Below, one piece after another: positions 60,601 to 64,000 of a stretch of DNA of 64,000 bases. Position 1 is the first letter of the stretch. Every line of letters begins with the position of its first letter. Source of the DNA: Ceratodon purpureus. Taxonomy: Eukaryota; Streptophyta; Bryopsida; Pseudoditrichales; Ditrichaceae. The stretch lies in contig CM026432.1 of assembly GCA_014871385.1 (NCBI GenBank), positions 3,312,150-3,376,149 on the forward strand. Reading direction: 5' to 3'. A program made the translations under genes and the position numbers. The notes beneath the pieces are model-generated. The model did not search any database, was not told the DNA's origin, and saw only the letters and a list, made by a program, of their open reading frames with translations.

Positions 60601-63240
60601 CGTCCTGAATCCAAAATCACCACTCAGAATAATGGATCTGCATGACCCCTCAGGTGACATCAATGTACTCGAAAATCAAGAACCACCAGAATATCAAAAA
60701 CCTTATCTACGAATATGAACCGGCATCACACAGATGGCGCTAGCGCCAAGCGCTAGAACTCAAAAAATAAAAAAAATGAAAGTCATGAGGAATACAAACC
60801 ACGGCTTATTGAGCACTACAAGTCATCCTCTTGCGTCACAAAAATAGCCAAAATTCCAAAGGTACCGATCTGCATCAAAACATGGACATATCGATTAAAA
60901 TAAATGCAGTAATCAATTGACGCTTGTACTCAAAGTCAATGATCAATTATAACATAATATTTAGATTAATAATAGAAGAAGATAATAAATTCAGATTAGC
61001 TCATAATCTATATAAAGTGATTATAATGTTTCCAAATCATACACCACCTAGTTTATTTATTAATATTACAAAAAAATTGTTTATGATATTTTCTAATTAT
61101 AAGAATAATACACTTATATGGTTAATTTTTTTTTAAATAAACATAAATAGACTTTATCCTCTAACAAAAGTATTATATGCCTTAAATAAATAAATATATA
61201 TATATATATGCAAGATACAAAAATAAGAAAGAAAAACTAAATATATTTGTTAATTAATAACTAACAAAGAAATGCCTTTAAACATATTGCTATCGAAACT
61301 GCAATGGCTAATACTTTCACAGATTTAAATAATCCGAATTCATCAAAGCAAATTAGAATTCTAAAGCTTGGTTAAAAAAGAATTGAAATCTAGATTTCAT
61401 TACATTATAGAACATTCGATTTTCACTGATGGAATATTCTTATTAAATCAAATATTAAGTACGTTATATTAAAAATAATTTTATCACTTTTGGCTCTTCA
61501 GCAAAAAATCAGTTAAACTGACGTAAAATGTCTTTATAAAATGTTTTTAAAATGACATCGGTATAATCAAATGTAGCTAGAACTAACTTTTTCGATTTTC
61601 TTCCTTAAAACATTGTTTTCTTTTCTTTTCTTTTTGCCGTTTTATAATTAGAACCATTAAAGAACATAATTGTCATCTAGAATTAATTTTCTATCCACAT
61701 AATATATTTCAATGCAACTTCAGTTTTTATCGGAGATTAATATTTTTTTAGGTACCTAGGAAGTGGCAAATGGTCCAATCAAATGACACCTCTTATTGAA
61801 ATTACATTCTAGAAAAAAATAGAAATATATAATTACTCTTCAAAATTTTGTAAAAATTTGAGATTCACTCCAATTGTATTGATATTTATTACAATTGAAT
61901 TGACTATTAACTTCAAGATATCTACTATTCGGATTTCGAAATGGACGAATTTATACTATTCATCAAGTAATCATAAATTAGTGGAATGTTAGGCACTTTT
62001 AAGAAATTCATAATTCTTTTTCCGTGCCTTAAATTGGCAAATATCAACGACCCAAAGCTAGAAGTTAAGGATAGAGATGAAACCGTGGATCTAAACTCTG
62101 GAATACGTATGACATCCACCTCAGGAGGCCACTTTTCAGCACAAATTTCACATCGGTCCATTCAATTAAGTTTTATCTTTTTTTCATATTTGAAGCAGGA
62201 ACTTCCATTATCCGCAACAGTATTCGGAGTTATGTCCGTAACCATTTGTGTACAGATTCATATGCAGTGCATATCCATTTGTCCTCAAATTCATATGTAG
62301 TGTATATCCATTTGTCCTCAAATCTTATCTTGTTAAAGATGTTATTCAAGAATTCAAGAACTTAAACTTCAAACAAATTAATTCTAACAATGACATTCCC
62401 TCATCAAAGAAAAAACATTTAATACTTTGAATATAAATTATGCGGTAAATAAAATTATCCAAGTAATTACGGCCATATAAGTTTTGATTTTTTTAAAAGA
62501 AGTATTTGAAAAAATAACATCTACAAATTATTATACTAAGCATATGATTGTTTAAACAATTCATTTTCATTAAGTAATAAAATACAATTAAAAGGATTGT
62601 TAGTATAAATTTTTACAGAACAGTGCATTATTGAGTTTATATACAGAAAAAATGTTTTTTCATTGCATTGTAAGTAACATACGCTTAAAGTTTTTAAGTT
62701 TTGAACTGATAAAAAAATCGTTGCGTTCAAATTCATGAGCTTTGGAGCGTAACTAATAGATAATTTAATTTTTTCAAGGTTCTTCTAAATCTTATAATAC
62801 TATAGGATAAATTGCTCCTAAACGGAAGGAATTGAGGGAAATTTTCTTAATGGTATAGTCTTGCATGTCATAAGAAAATACCGTTCCAGTAGATTTCTCC
62901 TCTATTGAAGTATGTGCACCAGAGAGGCGGTCCAATTCCTCAATTGATTTTGTTCTCTACTCCATTGCAACTACACTTCAAGCTTGAAGGATTCGGAAAA
63001 CATGGTTGAACGGAATATCCGAGGATTTTCCCGTAAAATACAATCTTAACATCCACATTCTATTTAAAATCATCTAAGTAATTGAACTGGAGTTTTTATG
63101 GTAACTAGCTTGCATATGAGTGTCGTGTGCTTTGCAACCGCGTTTCTACTCGCCAAGGTGTATGCTGTCCTTGTAATAGTTATAAATAACTATAAAAAAA
63201 CAACATTTGGGCCATATCCAACAGTGTAGAAGAACGGGTC
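60601..63240. other. AT-rich DNA with a 33-bp tandem repeat
   Basis: No gene is supported. A (TA)n tract lies near 61,195-61,209. Near 62,240-62,330 a unit of about 33 bases (ATCCATTTGTCCTCAAATTC...) is repeated two and a half times. Confidence 0.5.
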
Positions 63241-63299
63241 ATCGAGGTTCGAATCGACTTTTATACATATATTTCATATTGAGCTGGGGAACCTTGCAG

Positions 63300-64000
63300 C
63301 CTGTTTGTACTTCTGAACCGGAATCTCATAGTCTTGTGGAAATAACCAACGCAACACCGATAGTCGTTGGCATCTCATGCTTTGAGAAGGACATTGTGGA
63401 CTGTCAAAAGGTGGTGGAAAACGCAAAGTTATGCGACATACATCCCTTCTTCGCAATTCAGTTTAAAGCTGAATCCAATGACTACTCTGGATTCTTCGAA
63501 GATTATAACCAGGATCACTTTGGGGAGAAGCAATACTGTAATTTCGAGATGGTCATCAAAGGCTATAACTACGCAAAAATTTGGACTACAGGCGATGTAT
63601 GTGTTTGGGAACATCTAGAGGCAAGGATGAGGCATACCAGGTTATTGGAACACACAGCTGACGATTTTCTGATATGTGATAAATGGCCACATATTGGCCA
63701 ACCGAGGTGCAAGTGGATTATTGAAATGGACGGAATTTATGTGTCTAAGTTCGGTGTGCCACAAGGTCAAATGCATTATATAAAAAAGGGACGATGGATT
63801 GAGGAACTTGATCTAGATGAATTAGTTTTCGAACATAATATTATTATACAAAATGATTTAGAGAGTGAGTTAATGCTTACTGGTGGTACTCAGCACGGAC
63901 CGAGGAAAAGGATAAGGCTACCATCTCGCACAATCGCAGAAGTGGATGATCGTACTGCAATATTGAAATTGGAGCGCGCAAAAGATTATGACTTATTGGT
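63300..64000 (+). CDS. Partial open frame at right edge, unrecognised protein
   Basis: One plus-strand frame is open without a stop from at least 63,186 to the window end, about 234 codons counted from a good intron acceptor (CCTTGCAG) ending at 63,299. It reads like a real protein: SLVEITNATPIVVGISCFEK, then DVCVWEHLEARMRHTRLLEH, PRCKWIIEMDGIYVSKFG and a basic RKRIRLPSRT segment. Codon use is GC-richer than the flanking AT-rich DNA. I do not recognise the family. The 3' part lies outside the window and no start codon is assigned, so it is an internal or second exon. Confidence 0.5.

Noticed and set aside
63220-63262. tRNA-like B-box (GGTTCGAATCGA) that could mark a tRNA or SINE
   Set aside because: No matching A-box, acceptor stem or anticodon arm could be folded around it.

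Overview
The window looks like nuclear DNA of a land plant, most likely a bryophyte and probably a moss. The evidence is the gene set: chloroplast CP12, plant augmin subunit 2, single-motif group 1 (Em-type) LEA proteins, and a ferredoxin-dependent bilin reductase of the PebA/phycourobilin-synthase type, a class known from mosses but not from seed plants. Short GT-AG introns and GC-rich exons set in very AT-rich, transposon-strewn DNA agree with this. The species is not identified.

Layout. 1-5.3 kb: AT-rich DNA with two decayed coding relics. 5.3-5.7 kb: CP12. 6-16.9 kb: mostly gene-free, with degenerate tandem repeats, two terminal-inverted-repeat (TIR) elements side by side (13.56-14.28 and 14.30-15.36 kb) and a 13-bp minisatellite. 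16.9-18.4 kb: an intronless GT47 exostosin-type glycosyltransferase. 21.2-24.5 kb: a six-exon PhzF-like gene with a predicted plastid transit peptide. 25.8-26.5 kb: a possible small two-exon gene. 27.2-30.6 kb: tandem pair of Em/LEA genes. 31.7-34.3 kb: six-exon augmin subunit 2 on the minus strand. 34.3-39.5 kb: repeats, including a TTAA-flanked element. 39.5-56.5 kb: a giant palindrome with a second and third copy of the LEA pair in its arms, transcribed outwards. 57.4-59.7 kb: four-exon bilin reductase on the minus strand. 60.6-64 kb: AT-rich DNA and an unrecognised open frame running off the right edge.

The most striking structure is the palindrome, centred near 48,013.5 with arms of about 8.5 kb. 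It has three zones: a centre of roughly 200 bp with several mismatches, a plateau of about 5.1 kb per arm that is almost perfectly identical (I found one mismatch in the parts I compared), and an outer 3.3 kb per arm that differs by roughly 3-4 percent plus indels. The step from identical to diverged lies inside exon 1 of the two inner LEA genes. This fits an older inverted duplication whose middle was later homogenised by gene conversion, though an assembly or read fold-back must be excluded.

Together the window holds six intact Em-type LEA genes of two promoter types. They encode almost the same 89-90 residue desiccation-protection protein, so the locus looks like a dosage amplification. 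The other host genes act separately: Calvin-cycle redox control (CP12), glycan synthesis (GT47), microtubule nucleation (AUG2) and bilin or phytochrome chromophore synthesis (bilin reductase).
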